Shown here one piece after another: positions 50,908-63,700 of a DNA stretch of 64,000 nucleotides. The DNA is from Saccharum officinarum (lineage: Eukaryota > Streptophyta > Magnoliopsida > Poales > Poaceae), in the NCBI GenBank assembly GCA_020631735.1, contig CM036159.1, forward strand, positions 94,474,656 through 94,538,655, written 5' to 3'. The notes beneath the pieces were generated by a model, which was not told the origin of the DNA, ran no database searches, and was given only the letters and a program-made list of their open reading frames with translations. A program made the position numbers and the translations under genes. The stretch's first letter is position 1. Every line of letters starts with the position of its first letter.

Positions 50908-50922
50908 GCTCTGATTACCAAC
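50908..50922 (-). other. Primer-binding site of the gag-only element
   Basis: GTTGGTAATCAGAGC on the minus strand, directly after the 5' LTR. It is the initiator Met-tRNA type site with one extra A compared with TGGTATCAGAGC. Confidence 0.7.
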
Positions 50923-51936
50923 TGATATGAACCCGCAAGGGTTTGTGGTCGATCTTTCGATGAGAAGCGTGAGAAACTCGATTTGGGGATGGAATGACGT
51001 TCACGGCCCGACTACAGCCTTCCAAGCTGCGCCTTAGCAACCGATACACCACCTCCAACAGCCGTCGTGATCCTGTGGAGCACAATCAACCAAACCACTA
51101 GGGTAATTCCTACAAGCAATCGAGGAACAAGCAAGAACAAGTAGAACAAGCAACTCAATTGCAAATATGGAGATGAAAAACCAATCTGAACTCACAAAGT
51201 TGGGGTTCTGAATCAAGTAGAACAGATGGTCTAGTCAACACACGCGTCTACAAGGAAGTAGCAATGGCTAAACTTTCAACAAAACAAAACCCCAATCTAT
51301 TTGTGGCGGCTCTAATCCTTATTAATACCTAGGGGAACGACCAGGGGGTGTTGGGGTAGTTCTCCAACCCTAGGACACGTCCTTAATGGACCCAAATTGA
51401 TACATGGACCATCGGCCCAAAATAGGGTGTCGCAGCACCAAAGGCAGAAAAGGTCCCAGCGTTGAAACGACGATTGCGGAAGCATCGGATAAGATATAGC
51501 CATCAGTCCAGATCCGTTGGAAAATAGACTTGATAAGCTTTTCCAAAAAGTGCTATAACGTCCCAATCAGAGTCCGTATGAAGTCGTGGTGACCGTCGCA
51601 ATTTGGGACTATTTTGCAGTCTGAATTCAACTTCCAAAACATGTTGGACTTGGACTCTTTCTGTCCTTGGAACCAAAGTGACGTGGTGGCCTAGTGGAGG
51701 ATGTTAGGAATACTTGGATTTGGTCCCCAATCAACTTCATTAACCTTCCATGCTTTCCATATGCAATCAAACCTTCCCTTGATCCATGTAAGTAATTCTG
51801 AAAATGAGAATGAACACATATCATGGTGCAGCATCAATTCATCAAATTCATCAAGATAAGCCTCATATAGAATGGTTGCACCTTTGGTATAGAAGTGGTT
51901 GGCATGGTCATCTTTGAGCCAATGATGTCCTCATCA
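50923..51936 (-). repeat. 5' LTR of the gag-only element, complete, 1014 bp
   Basis: TGATGAGGACATC to TTCATATCA on the minus strand. Its outer end at 51936 abuts satellite; the flanking 5 bp is AAACT (51937-51941), whose partner would lie beyond the 3' LTR in the gap. Open frames here (51034-51216, 51312-51566, 51627-51824) match the LTR copies elsewhere and are not genes. Confidence 0.85.
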
Positions 51937-54900
51937 AAACTTGTACCGACACTAACAACGTCTCCAAATGGACCGAAACAGGATTCCACATGACCCACGT
52001 CAACTTGGAGTTCCATCGGGAGTGTCTAAAACTATTTATGAGCCTATGGTACATTTGACACAAACCGTGCACCTATCTTGCATCAAGATTAGCACTATCT
52101 ACAAATAGACCAATACGAGCTTCTAGATGACCCACGTCACCTAGGAGTACCATCTGTTGTGTTCAAAATGATTTCTGAGCCTATGGTACGAGAATCTAGA
52201 TGAGCCACGCCACCTAGGATTTCCATCGGGTGCATCAAAAATGATTTTTGAGCCAATGGTGCGTTTGGTGCAAACCATGCACCTATCTTGCGTCAAGATT
52301 AGGACTATCTTCAAATGGACCAAAACGAGCTTCTAGTTGAGCCTCGTCACCAAGGAGTACCATCAGGTTCATCCAAAATGATTTCTGAGCCTAAGGTACC
52401 TTTGGCACAAACCATGCACCTATCATGCATCCAAACGGACCGAAATAAGATTCCACATGACAAACGTCACGTAGGAGTTCCATCCGGTGCATCGAAAATG
52501 ATTTTCGAGCAAATGGTACGTTTGGTTCAAACCGTGCACCTATCTGCATCAAGATTAGGACTATCTCCAAACAGACCAAAATGAGCTTCCTGTTGAGCCT
52601 CGTAACCTAGGAGTACTATTAGGTGTGTCCATATGATTTTGGGCCTATGGTACGTTTGGCGCAAACAATGCATCTATCTTGCACCGACACTAACACCGTC
52701 TCCAAATGGACCAAAATAAGATTCCATAGGACCCACATCATCGAGGATTCCGTCGGGTGTGTCCAAAATGATTTTGAGCCTATGGCACACTTTCACTGCA
52801 AACCGTGCACCTATCTTGCGTCAAGATGAGCACTATCTCCAAACAATCCAAAACAAGCTTCTAGTTAGGCCTCGTCACCTAGGAGTACCTTATAGATGCG
52901 ACCAAAATGATTTCTGAGTATGGTACGTTCAGCGCAAACCATGCACCTATCTTGGACTCACACTAACAATGTCTCCAAATGGACTGAAACGAGAATCCAG
53001 ATGACCCACGTCAACTAGGAGTTCCATCGGGTGTGGCAAAAATGATTTCTAGGCCAATGGTACGTTCGGCGCAAACCGTGCACCTATCTTGCATTAAGAT
53101 TAGCACTATCTCCAAACAGACCGAAATGAGCTTCTAGCTAAGCTAAGTAACCTAGGAGTTCCGTCGGATTTGTCCAAAACGATTCCTGAGCCTATGGTAT
53201 GTTTGGCGCAAATCATGCACCTATCTTGCACCGACACTGATAACATATCAAACGGACTGAAACAGATTCTAGATGACCCACATCACCGAGGGGTTCCATC
53301 GGGTGCGTCCAAAATGCTTTTTGAGCCAATGGTACTTTGGCCGCAAACCGTGCACCTATCTTGCGTCAAGATTAGCACAATCTCCAAACGGACCAAAACA
53401 AGCTTCCACTTGGGCCTTGTCACCTAGGAGTACCATCGGGTGTGTCTAAAATGATTTCTGAGCCTATGGTACGTTTGGCGCAAGCCGTGGACCTATCTTG
53501 TGCCGACACTAACACCATCTCTAACTAGACAAAAATGAGATTCCACATGACCCACGTTACCTAGGAGGTCCATCAGGTGCGTCCAAAATGATTTATGAGC
53601 CTATGGTACGTTTGGCGCTAACTGTGCACCTATCTTGCACAGACACTAACACTATCTCCAAACAGATAGAAAGGAGATTCCAGATGACCCATGTTACCTA
53701 GGAGTTCCATCGGGTACGTCAAAAATGATTTCCAAGCCTATGTCACGTTCGGAGCAAACTGTGCACCAATCTTGCGTCAAGATTAGCACTATGTCCAAAC
53801 AAACCAAATGTGCTTCCACTTGAGCCTCTTTACTTAGGAGTACCATCGGGTGCATCCATAACGATTTCTGAGCATATGGTATGTTTGGCGCAAATCATGC
53901 ACCTATCTTGCACCGACACTAACACCGTCTCCAAACAGACCGAAACGAGATTCCAAATGACCCTCACCGAGGAGTTCCATCGGGTGCGTCCAAAATTATT
54001 TCTGAGCCTATGGTATGTTTGGCGCAAACCATGCACCTATCTTGCACCAACACTAACACCTTCTCTAAATGGACCAAAACGAGATTCTAGATGGCCCAAG
54101 TCACCGAGGGGTTCAATCAGGTGCATCCAAATGCTTTTTGAGCCAATGGTACTTTTACCGCAAACCGCACACCTATCTTACGTCAAGATTAGCACTATCT
54201 CCAAACGGACCAAAATGAGCTTCCTTCGCCTCGTCACTTAGGAGTACCATCGGGTGCATCCATAACGATTTCTAAGAATATGGTATGTTTGGCAAAGCCA
54301 TGCAACTATCATGCACCGACACTAGCACCATCTCCAAACGGACCAAAATGAGATTCCACATGACCCACGTCACCTAGGAGTTCTATCGAGTGCGTTCAAA
54401 ATGACTTCTAAGCCTTTGGTATGATTGGCACAAACCGTGCACCGATCTTGCGTCAAGGTTAGCACTATCTCTAAACGGACCGAAACGAGCCTCTAGTTGA
54501 GCCTCGTCTATTACATGTACCATCGGTTGTGTGTCCAAAATGATTTCTGAGCCTATGGTACGTTTAGCGTAAACCGTGCACATATCTTGCACCGACACTA
54601 ACACTGTCTGCAAACGGAGCAAAACGAGATTCTAGATGACTCACGTCAACTAGGAGTTCCGTTCAGTGCGCCAAAAATGATTTCTAGGCCAATGGTATAT
54701 TTTGTACAAACCATGCACCTATCTGCGTCAAGATTGGCACTATCTCCAAACGGACCGAAACAAGCTTCTAACAGAGCTACATAACCTACGAGTACCATCG
54801 GGTGTGTCCAAAATGATTTATGAGCCTATGGTATGTTTGGCGCAAACCATGTACCTATCTTGCACTGACACTAACACCATCTCCAAATGGACCGAAACGA

Positions 54901-57000
54901 GATTCTAGATAACCCACGTCACCAAGGGGTTCCATCGGGTGCATCCAAAATGCTTTTCGAGCCAATGGTACTTTTGCCGCAAACCGTGCGCCTATCTTAC
55001 GTCAAGATTAACACTATCTTCAAATGGACTAAAATGAGCTTCCACTTGGGCCTCGTCATCTAGGAGTACCATCAGGTGCATCCAAAATGATTTCTGAGCC
55101 TATGGTATGTTTAGCGCATGCCATGCACCTATCTTGCACCGACACTAACACCATCTCTAACTAGACCAAAATAAGATTCCACACGACCCACCTCACCTAA
55201 GAGTTCCATTAGGTGCGTCCAAAATGATTTCTGAGCCTATGGTACGTTCAGCGCAAACTGTGCACCTATCTTGCACCGACACTAACACCGTCTCCAAACG
55301 GACCGAAACGAGATTCCAAATGACCCCCACCGAGGAGTTCCATTAGGTGTGTCCAAAATTATTTCTGAGCCTATGGTATGTTTGGTGCAACCATGCACCT
55401 ATCTTGTACCAACACTAACAACATCTCTAAACAGACCGAAACCATATTCCACATGACCCACGTCACCTATGAGTTGCATTGGGTGCGTCCAAAACTATTC
55501 TAAGCCTATGGTACGTTTGGCGCAAACCATGCACCTATCTTACACCGACACTAACACTATCTCCAAACGAGAAATGAGATTCTAGATGACCCATGTCATC
55601 TCGGAGTTCCATCGGGTGCGTCGAAAACAATTTCCAAGCCTATGGTACCTTTGGAGCAAACCGTGCACCTGTCTTGTGTCAATATTAGCACTATCTCCAA
55701 ATGGACCGAATGTGCTTCCACTTAAGCCTTGTCACCTAGGAGTAACATCGGGTGCGTCCAAAATGATTTCTGAGCGTATGGTACATTTGGCGCAAACCGT
55801 GGACCTATCATATACCAGCGGTAACACTGTCTCCAAACGGAGCTAAATAAGATTCCACATGACCCGCGTCACCTAGGAGTTCTATCGGGTGCGTCCAAAA
55901 TGATTTCTGAGCCTATGGTATGTTTGGCGCAAACCGTGCACCGATCTTGCGTCAAGGTTAGCACCATCTCTAAATGGACCAAAATGAGCTTCCACTTGAG
56001 CCTCGTCACCTAGGAGTACCATCGAGTGCATCCAAAATGATTTCTGAGCCTATGGTACTTTTGGCGCAAACCATGCACCTATCTTGCATAGACACTAACA
56101 TCGTCTCCAACTAGACAAAAATGTGATTCCACATGACCCACGTCACCTAGGAGTTGCATCAGGTGCATCAAAATGATTTCTAAGGCATGGTACGTTCAGC
56201 GCAAACCGTGCACCGATCTTGCATCAAGATTAGCACTATCTCTAAATAGACCAAAACGAGCTTCTAGTTGAGCTTTCTCACCTAGGAGTACCATCGAATT
56301 TGTCCAAAATGATTTCTAGCCTATGGTATATTTGGCACAAACCGTGCACCTATCTTGCACCGACACTAACACCATCTACAAACAGACCAAAACGAGATTC
56401 CAGATGACCCACGTCACCGAGGAGTTCCATCGGGTCCAAGCAAAAGGATTTTTGAGCCTATGGTACTTTCGTCACAAACCGTGCACCTCTCTTGCATCAA
56501 GATTAGCACTATCTCCAAACAGACCGAAAAGAGCTCCCACTTTTGCCTCGTCTCCTACGAGTAACATTGGTTGCGTCTAAAATGATTTCTGAGCCTATGG
56601 TATGTTTCGCGCAAACCGTGCACCTATCTTGCACCGACACTAACACTATGTCCAAACGAGAAACGAGATTCTGGATGACCCATGTCACCTAGAAGTTCCA
56701 TCGGGTGCATCAAAAATGATTTCCAAGCCTATGGTACGTTCGGAGCAAACTGTGCACCTATCATGCGTCAAGATTAGCACTATCTCCAAATGGACCGAAC
56801 GTGCATCCACTTGAGCCTCGTCACCTAGGAGTACCATTGGGTGCCTCCAAAACGATTTTTGAGCCTATGGTACATTTGACGCAAGCCGTGCACCTATCTT
56901 GCGTCAAGATTAGCACTATCTCCAAATGGACCAAAATGAGCTTCCAGTTGAGCCTCGTCACCAAGGAGTACCATCAGGTTCATCCAAAATGATTCCTAAG

Positions 57001-60000
57001 CCTAAGGTACATTTGGCGTAAACTGAGCACCTATCGGGTGCATCCAAAACGATTTCTGAGCCTATAGTACGTTTGGCGCAAACCGTGTAACTATCTTGCA
57101 CCGACACTAACAACGTCTCCAAACAGACCGAAACGTGATTCTACATGACCCACGTCACCTTAGAGTTCCACCGGGAGTGTCCAAAACTATTTAAGAGCCT
57201 ATGGTACGTTCGACGCAAACCATGCACCTATCTTGCGTCAAGATTAGCATTATCTTCAAATGGACCAATACAAGCTTTTAGTTGAGCCACATCACCTAGG
57301 AGTACCATCGGGTGTGTCCAAAATAATTTCTGAGGCTATGGTACGTTCAGCGCAAACCGTGCACCTATCTTGCACCGACACTAACACTGTCTCTAAACGG
57401 AGGGAAAAAAGATTCTAGGTGACCCACGTCACCTAGGATTTCCATCGGGTGCGTCAAAAATGATTTTCGAGCCAATGGAACGTTTGGCGCAAACCATGCA
57501 CCTATCTTGCGTCAAGATTAGCACTATCTCCAAACGGACCAAAACGAGCTTCTAGTTGAGCCTCGTCACCAAGGAGTACCATCAGGTTCATCCAAAATGA
57601 TTTCTGAGCCTAAGGTACGTTTGGCGCAAACCATGCACCTATCTTGCATCGACACTAACACCATCTCCAACTGGACCAAAATGTGATTCCACATGACCCA
57701 TATCACCTGGAGTACCATCAGGTGCGTCCAAAATGATTTCTGAGCCTATGGTACGTTCAGCTCAAACCGTGCACCGATCTTGCGTCAAGATTAGCACTAT
57801 CTCTAAATGGACTAAAACGAGCTTCTAGTTGAGCTTCGTCACCGAGTACCATCGAATGTGTCCAAAAGAATTTCTTAGCCTGTGGTACGTTTGGTGCAAA
57901 CCGTGCACCTATCTTGCACTGACACTAACACCGTCTACAGACGGACTAAAATGAGATTCTAGATGACCCACACACGGAGGAGTTCCGTTGGGTGCGTCAA
58001 AAATGATTTCCAAGCCTATGGTTGACTTGGAGCAAACTGTGCACCTATCTTGCGTACGGATTAGCACTATCTCCAAATGGACTGAACGTGCTTCCACTTG
58101 AGCCTCGCCTCCTAGGAGTACCATTGGGTGCGTCCAAAACGATTTCTGAGCCTAGGGTACATTTGGCGTAAACCGTGCACCTATCTTGCACCGAGACTAA
58201 CACCATCTCCAAACGGATCGAAACGAGATTCCAAATGACCCACGTCACCTAGGAGTTCCGTCGGGTGTTTCAAAAATTATTTCTAAGCCTATGGTTCGTT
58301 CGGAGCAACTGTGCACCTATCTTGTGTCAACATTAGTACTATCTCCAAACAGACCGAAATGAGCTTCTAGTTGAGCCTCGTAACCTAGGAGTACCATCGG
58401 GTGCATCCAAAACTACTTCTGAGCCTATGGTACATTTGCCGCAAACCGTGCACCTATCTTATGTCAAGATTAGCACTATCTGCAAAGGGACTGAAATGAG
58501 CTTCTAGTTGAGCCTTGTAAACCAGGAGTGCCATCGAGTGTGTGCAAAATTATTTCTAAGCCTACGGTACGTTTGGCGTAAACTGAGCACCTATCGGGTG
58601 CGTCCAAAACGATTTCTGATTCTATGGTACGTTTGATGCAAACCGTGTACCTATCTTGCACCGACACTAACAATGTCTCCAAACGAACCGAAACACGATT
58701 TCACATGACCCAGCCACCTTGGAGTTCCACCAGGAGCGTCCAAAACTTTTTATGAGCCTATGGTACGTTTGACGCAAACCGCGCAACTATCTTGCATCAA
58801 GATTAGCACTATCTCCAAATGGACCAATAGGAGCTTCTTGTTGAGCCACGTCACCTAGGACTGAGCCTATGGTACGTTCAGCGCAAACTGTGCACCTATC
58901 TTGCACCGATACTAACACTGTCTCCAAACGGAGAGAAACGAGATTCCAGATGACCCACGTCACCTAGGATTTCTATCGGGTGCGTCAAAAATGATTTTCG
59001 AGCCAATGGTGCGTACGGCGCAAACCACACACCTATCTTGCGTCAAGATTAGGACTACCTCCAAATGGACCAAAACGAGCTTCCAATTGAGCTTCGTCAC
59101 TAAGGAGTACCATCATGTTCATCCAAAAAGATTTCTGAGCCTAAGGTATGTTTAGTACAAACCATGGACCTATCTTGCATCCAAACGGACCGAAATGAGA
59201 TTCCAAATGATCCACGTCATGTAGGAGTTCCATCTGGTGCGTCCAACATGATTTTTGAGCCAATGGTACGTTCGGCACAAACCGTGCACCTATCTTGCAT
59301 CAAGATTAGCACTATCTCTAAATGCACCGAATTGAGCTTCCTATTGAGCCTTGTAACCTAGGAGTACCATCAGGTGTGTCTATAATGATTTTTGGGCATA
59401 TGGTACGTTTGGTGCAAACCGTGCACCTATCTTGCACCGACATTAACACCGTCTCCAAACGGACCAAAACGAGATTCTAGATGACCCACGTCACCGAGGA
59501 GTTCCATCGGGTGCATCCAAAAGGATTTTTGAGCCTATAGTAACTTTGTCACAAACCGTGCTCCAATCTTGTGTCAAGATTAGCACTATCTCCAATCAGA
59601 TCGAAACGTGCTTGCACTTGGGCCTCGTCTCCTAGGAGTACCATCAGGTGCGATCAAAATGATTTTTGAGCCTATGGTACGTTTGGCGCAATTCGTGCAC
59701 CTATCTTGCACTAACACTAGCACGCCTCCAAACAGACCGAAATGACATTCCACATGACCCACATCACCTAAGAGTTCTATCGGGTGTGCAAAATAATTTC
59801 TGAGCCAATGGTACGTTTGGCGCAAACCGTGCACCGATCTTGCGTCAAAGTTAGCACTATCTGTAAATGGACCGAAACGAGCTTCTAGTTGAGCCTCGTC
59901 ACCTAGGAGTACCATCAGGTGTGTCCAAAACAATTTCTGAGCCTATTGTACGTTCGGCCCAAACTGTGCACCTATCTTGCACCAACACTAACACTGTCTC

Positions 60001-60120
60001 CAAACGGGCCGAAACGAGATTCCAGATGACCCACATCACCTAGGAGTTCCATTGGGTGTGTCAAAAAAAAATTCTCAGCCAATGGTACGTTTGGTGCAAA
60101 CGTGCACCTATCTTGCGTCA
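57001..60120 (+). repeat. Block duplicated at 1560 bp, marked by a 60-bp truncated monomer
   Basis: A 60-bp monomer, in which CACCTATC is joined directly to GGGTGC(A/G)TCC, occurs at 57001-57060 and again at 58561-58620, exactly 1560 bp apart. The next monomers also match in order: ACACTAACAA(C/T)GTCTCC, CACC(A/G)GGAG(T/C)GTCC, then GGACCAATA(C/G) with the G(T/C)TTTTAG or CTTCTTG variants. 1560 bp is close to 11 full monomers plus the short one. I see no third copy of the marker. Confidence 0.75.
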
Positions 60121-60739
60121 CGATTAGCAATATGTTCAAATGGACCGAAACAAGCTTCCGCTTGAGCCTCATCACCTAGGAGTACCATCGTCTGCGTCCA
60201 AAACCATTTCTGAGCCTATGGTACATTTGGCGCAAAACGTGCACCTATCTTGCACCGACAGTAACACCACCTCCAAATAGATTGAAACGAGATTCCAGAT
60301 GACCCTTGTCACCTAGGAGTTCCATTGGGTACGTCAAAAATGATTTTTGAGCCTATGATACGTTCAACACAAATTGTGCATCTATCTTGCATTAAGATTT
60401 GCACTATCTCCAAATGGACCGAAAGAAGCTTTCACTTGAGCCTCGTCATCTAGGGTTACCATCGGTTGCGTCCAAAATGATTTCGAACCCAACGGTACAT
60501 TTGGTGCAAACCATGCAGCTATCTTGCACCGACACTAACACCGTCTCAAAATGGACTGAAACAAAATTTCAGATGCCCCAAGTCACCTAGGAGTTCCATC
60601 GGGTGTGTCAAAAATGATTTCTAAGCCTGTGGTACGTTTGGCGCAAACCATGCACCTATCTTGCACTAACACTACACCATCTCCAAATCGACCGAAACGA
60701 GATTCCAGATGACCCACGTCACTGAGGAGTTCCATCAGG

Positions 60740-63700
60740 TGCGTCCAAAAGGATTTTTGAGCCTACGGTACTTTCATCGCAAACCGTGCACCTCTCTTGT
60801 GTCAGGATTAGTAGTATCTCCAAATAGAACGAAATGAGCTCCTAAGCCTCGTCACCTAGGAGTACCACCGGTTGTGTCCAAAATGATTTTTTAAGCCTTT
60901 GGTGTGTTTGGCACAAACCGTGCACCTATCTTGCACTGACACTAACTCTGTCTCCAAACGAGAAATGAGATTCTAGATGACCCATGTCACCTAGGGGTTC
61001 CATCGGGTGTGTCAAAAATGATTTCCACGCCTATGGTATGTTCGGAGCAAACTGTGCACCTATCTTGCATACGGATTAGCACTATCTCCAAATGGATTGA
61101 ACGTGCTTCCACTTGAGCCTCGTCACCTAGGAGTACCATTGGGTGCGTCCAAAATAATTTCTAAGCCTAGGGTGCATTTGGCACAAACCGTGCACCTCTC
61201 TCGCGTCAAAGTTAGCACTATCTCCAAACAGACCGAAATGAGCTTTCACTTTAGCCTCATCACGTAGGAGTACCATAGGGTGCGTCCGAGACGATTTATG
61301 AGCCTATGGTACATTTGGCAGAAACCGTGCACCTATCTTGCACCGACATTAACACCATATCTAATCAGAGAAACTAGATTCCAGATGACCCATGTCACCT
61401 AAGAGTTCAATCGGGTGTGTCAAAAATGATTTCCAAGCCCATGGTACGTTCGGAGCAAACCGTATAACTATCTTGCGTCAAGATTAGCACTATCTTCAAA
61501 CAGACAAAAATGAGCTTCCACTGGAGCCTCGTTACCTAGGAGTACCATCGGGTGCGTCTAAAACGATTTCTGAGCCTATGGTATGTCTGGCGCAAACCGA
61601 GCACCTATCTTGCATCGAGACTAACACCATCTCCAAACAAGAAACGAGATTCCAGATGACCCGTGTCACCTTGGAGTTTTGTCCGGTGCGTTAAAAACAA
61701 TTTCCAAGCCTATGGTACGTTCGAAGCAAACCGTGCACCTGTCTTGCGTCAAGATTAGCACTATCCCCAAAAGGACCGAACGTGCTTCTACTTGAGCCAC
61801 GTCACCTAGAAGTTGCATTAGGTGCGTCCAAAATGATTTCTAAGCCTATGGTACATTCAGGGCAAACCGTCCACCGATCTTGCGTCAATATTAGCACTAT
61901 CTCTAAATGGACCAAAACGGGTTTCTAGTTGAGCTTGGTCACCTAGGAGTACCATCGGATGTGTCCAAAATAATTTCTGAGCCTATGGTACATTTGACGC
62001 AAACCGTGCACCTATCTTGCACTGACACTAACACCGTCTCCAAACAGACAGAAATGAGACTCTAGATGACCCACGTCACCGAGGAGTTCCATCGGGTGCA
62101 TGCAAAAGCATTTTTGAGCCTACAGTACTTTCATCGCAAACTGTGCACCTCTCTTGCGTCAGGATTAGCACTATCTCCAAATAGAACAAAATGAGCTCCC
62201 AAGCCTCGTCACCTAGGAGTACCACCGGGTGCATCCAAAATGATTTCTAAGCCTTTGGTGTATTTGGCACAAACCATGCACCTGTCTTGCACTGACACTA
62301 ACTCTGTCTCCAAACGAGAAATGAGATTCCAGATGACCCATGTCACCTAGGAGTTCCATCGGGTGCGTCAAAAATGATTTCCAAGCCTATGGTATGGTCA
62401 GAGCAAACTGTGCACCTATCTTGCATACGGATTAGCACTATCTCCAAATGGTTTGAACGTGCTTCCACTTGAAGCTCGTCACCTAGGAGTATCATTGGGT
62501 GCGTCCAAAATGATTTCTGAGCCTAGGGTCCATTTGGCACAAACCGTGCACCTCTCTCTCGTCAAAGTTAGCACTATCTCCAAACAGACCGAAATAAGCT
62601 TCAACTTTAGCCTCGTCACGTAGGAGTACCATAGGGTGCATCCGAGACGATTTATGAGCCTATGGTACGTTTGGCGGAAACCATGCACCTATCTTGCACC
62701 GACATTAACACCATATCCAATCGGAGAAACGAGATTCTAGACGACCCATGTCACCTAGGAGTTCAATCGGGTGCGTCAAAAATGATTTTTAAGCCCATGG
62801 TACGTTCAGAGCAAACTGTGCACCTATCTTGCGTCAAGATTAGCACTATCTCCAAACAGACAAAAATGAGCTTCCACTAGAGCCTCGTTACCTAGGAGTA
62901 CCATCGGGTGCGTCCAAAATGATTTCTGAGCCTATGGTATGTTTGGCACAAATCGAGCACCTATCTTGCGCCGACACTAACACCATCTCCAAACAAGAAA
63001 CGAGATTCCAGATGACCCGTGTCACCTTGGAGTTTCGTCGGGTGCATTAAAAACAATTTCCAAGCCTATGGTACGTTCAAAGCAAACTGTGCACATTCTT
63101 GCGTCAAGATTAGCACTATCCCCAAATGGACCAAACGTGCTTCTACTTGAGCCATGTCACCTAGAAGTTGCATTAGGTGCGTCCAAAATGATTTCTAAGC
63201 CTATGGTACATTCAGAGCAAACCGTGCACCTATCTTGCGTCGATATTAGCACTATCTCTAAATGGACCAAAACGGGCTTCTAGTTGAGCTTGGTCACCTA
63301 GGAGTACCATCGGATGTGTCCAAAATAATTTCTGAGCCTATGGTACATTTGACGCAAACCGTGCACCTATCTTGCACTGACACTAACACCGTCTCCAACC
63401 AGACAGAAACGAGACTCTAGATGACCCACGCCACCGAGGAGTTCCATCGGGTGCATGCAAAAGGATTTTTGAGACTATGGTACTTTCATCACAAAACGTG
63501 CACCTCTCTTGCCTCGTCTCCTAGGAGTACCATTGGGTGCGTCTAAAACGATTTCTAAGGCTATCGTACACTTCGCGCAAACCGTGCACCTATCTTGCAC
63601 CTACAGTAACACCATCTCCAAATGAGAAACGGGATTCCAGATGACCTATGTCACCTAGGAGTTCCATCGGGTGCATCATAAATGATTTCCAAGCCTATGG

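Larger units (their letters stand above)
48059..51936 (-). mobile_element. Gag-only LTR retrotransposon, minus strand, 3' LTR cut by gap
   Basis: In element orientation: 5' LTR 51936-50923 (1014 bp, TGATGAGGACATCATTGGCT to TCATATCA), PBS 50922-50908, a 2214-bp interior to 48709, a purine tract at 48721-48709, then 3' LTR from 48708 to the gap (650 bp present). The two LTRs are alike and share changes that the copy at 47099 lacks. The interior encodes only a decayed Ty3/gypsy-like gag; I found no protease, RT or integrase motif, and 2.2 kb is too short for pol. It is therefore nonautonomous. It lies in forward satellite on its right side, where the monomer resumes at CTTGTACCGACACTAAC. Confidence 0.82.

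Noticed and set aside
53810..54241. Longest satellite open frame (143 codons)
   Set aside because: It spans three to four monomers with no family resemblance beyond the satellite itself. Matching positions elsewhere are closed by stops.
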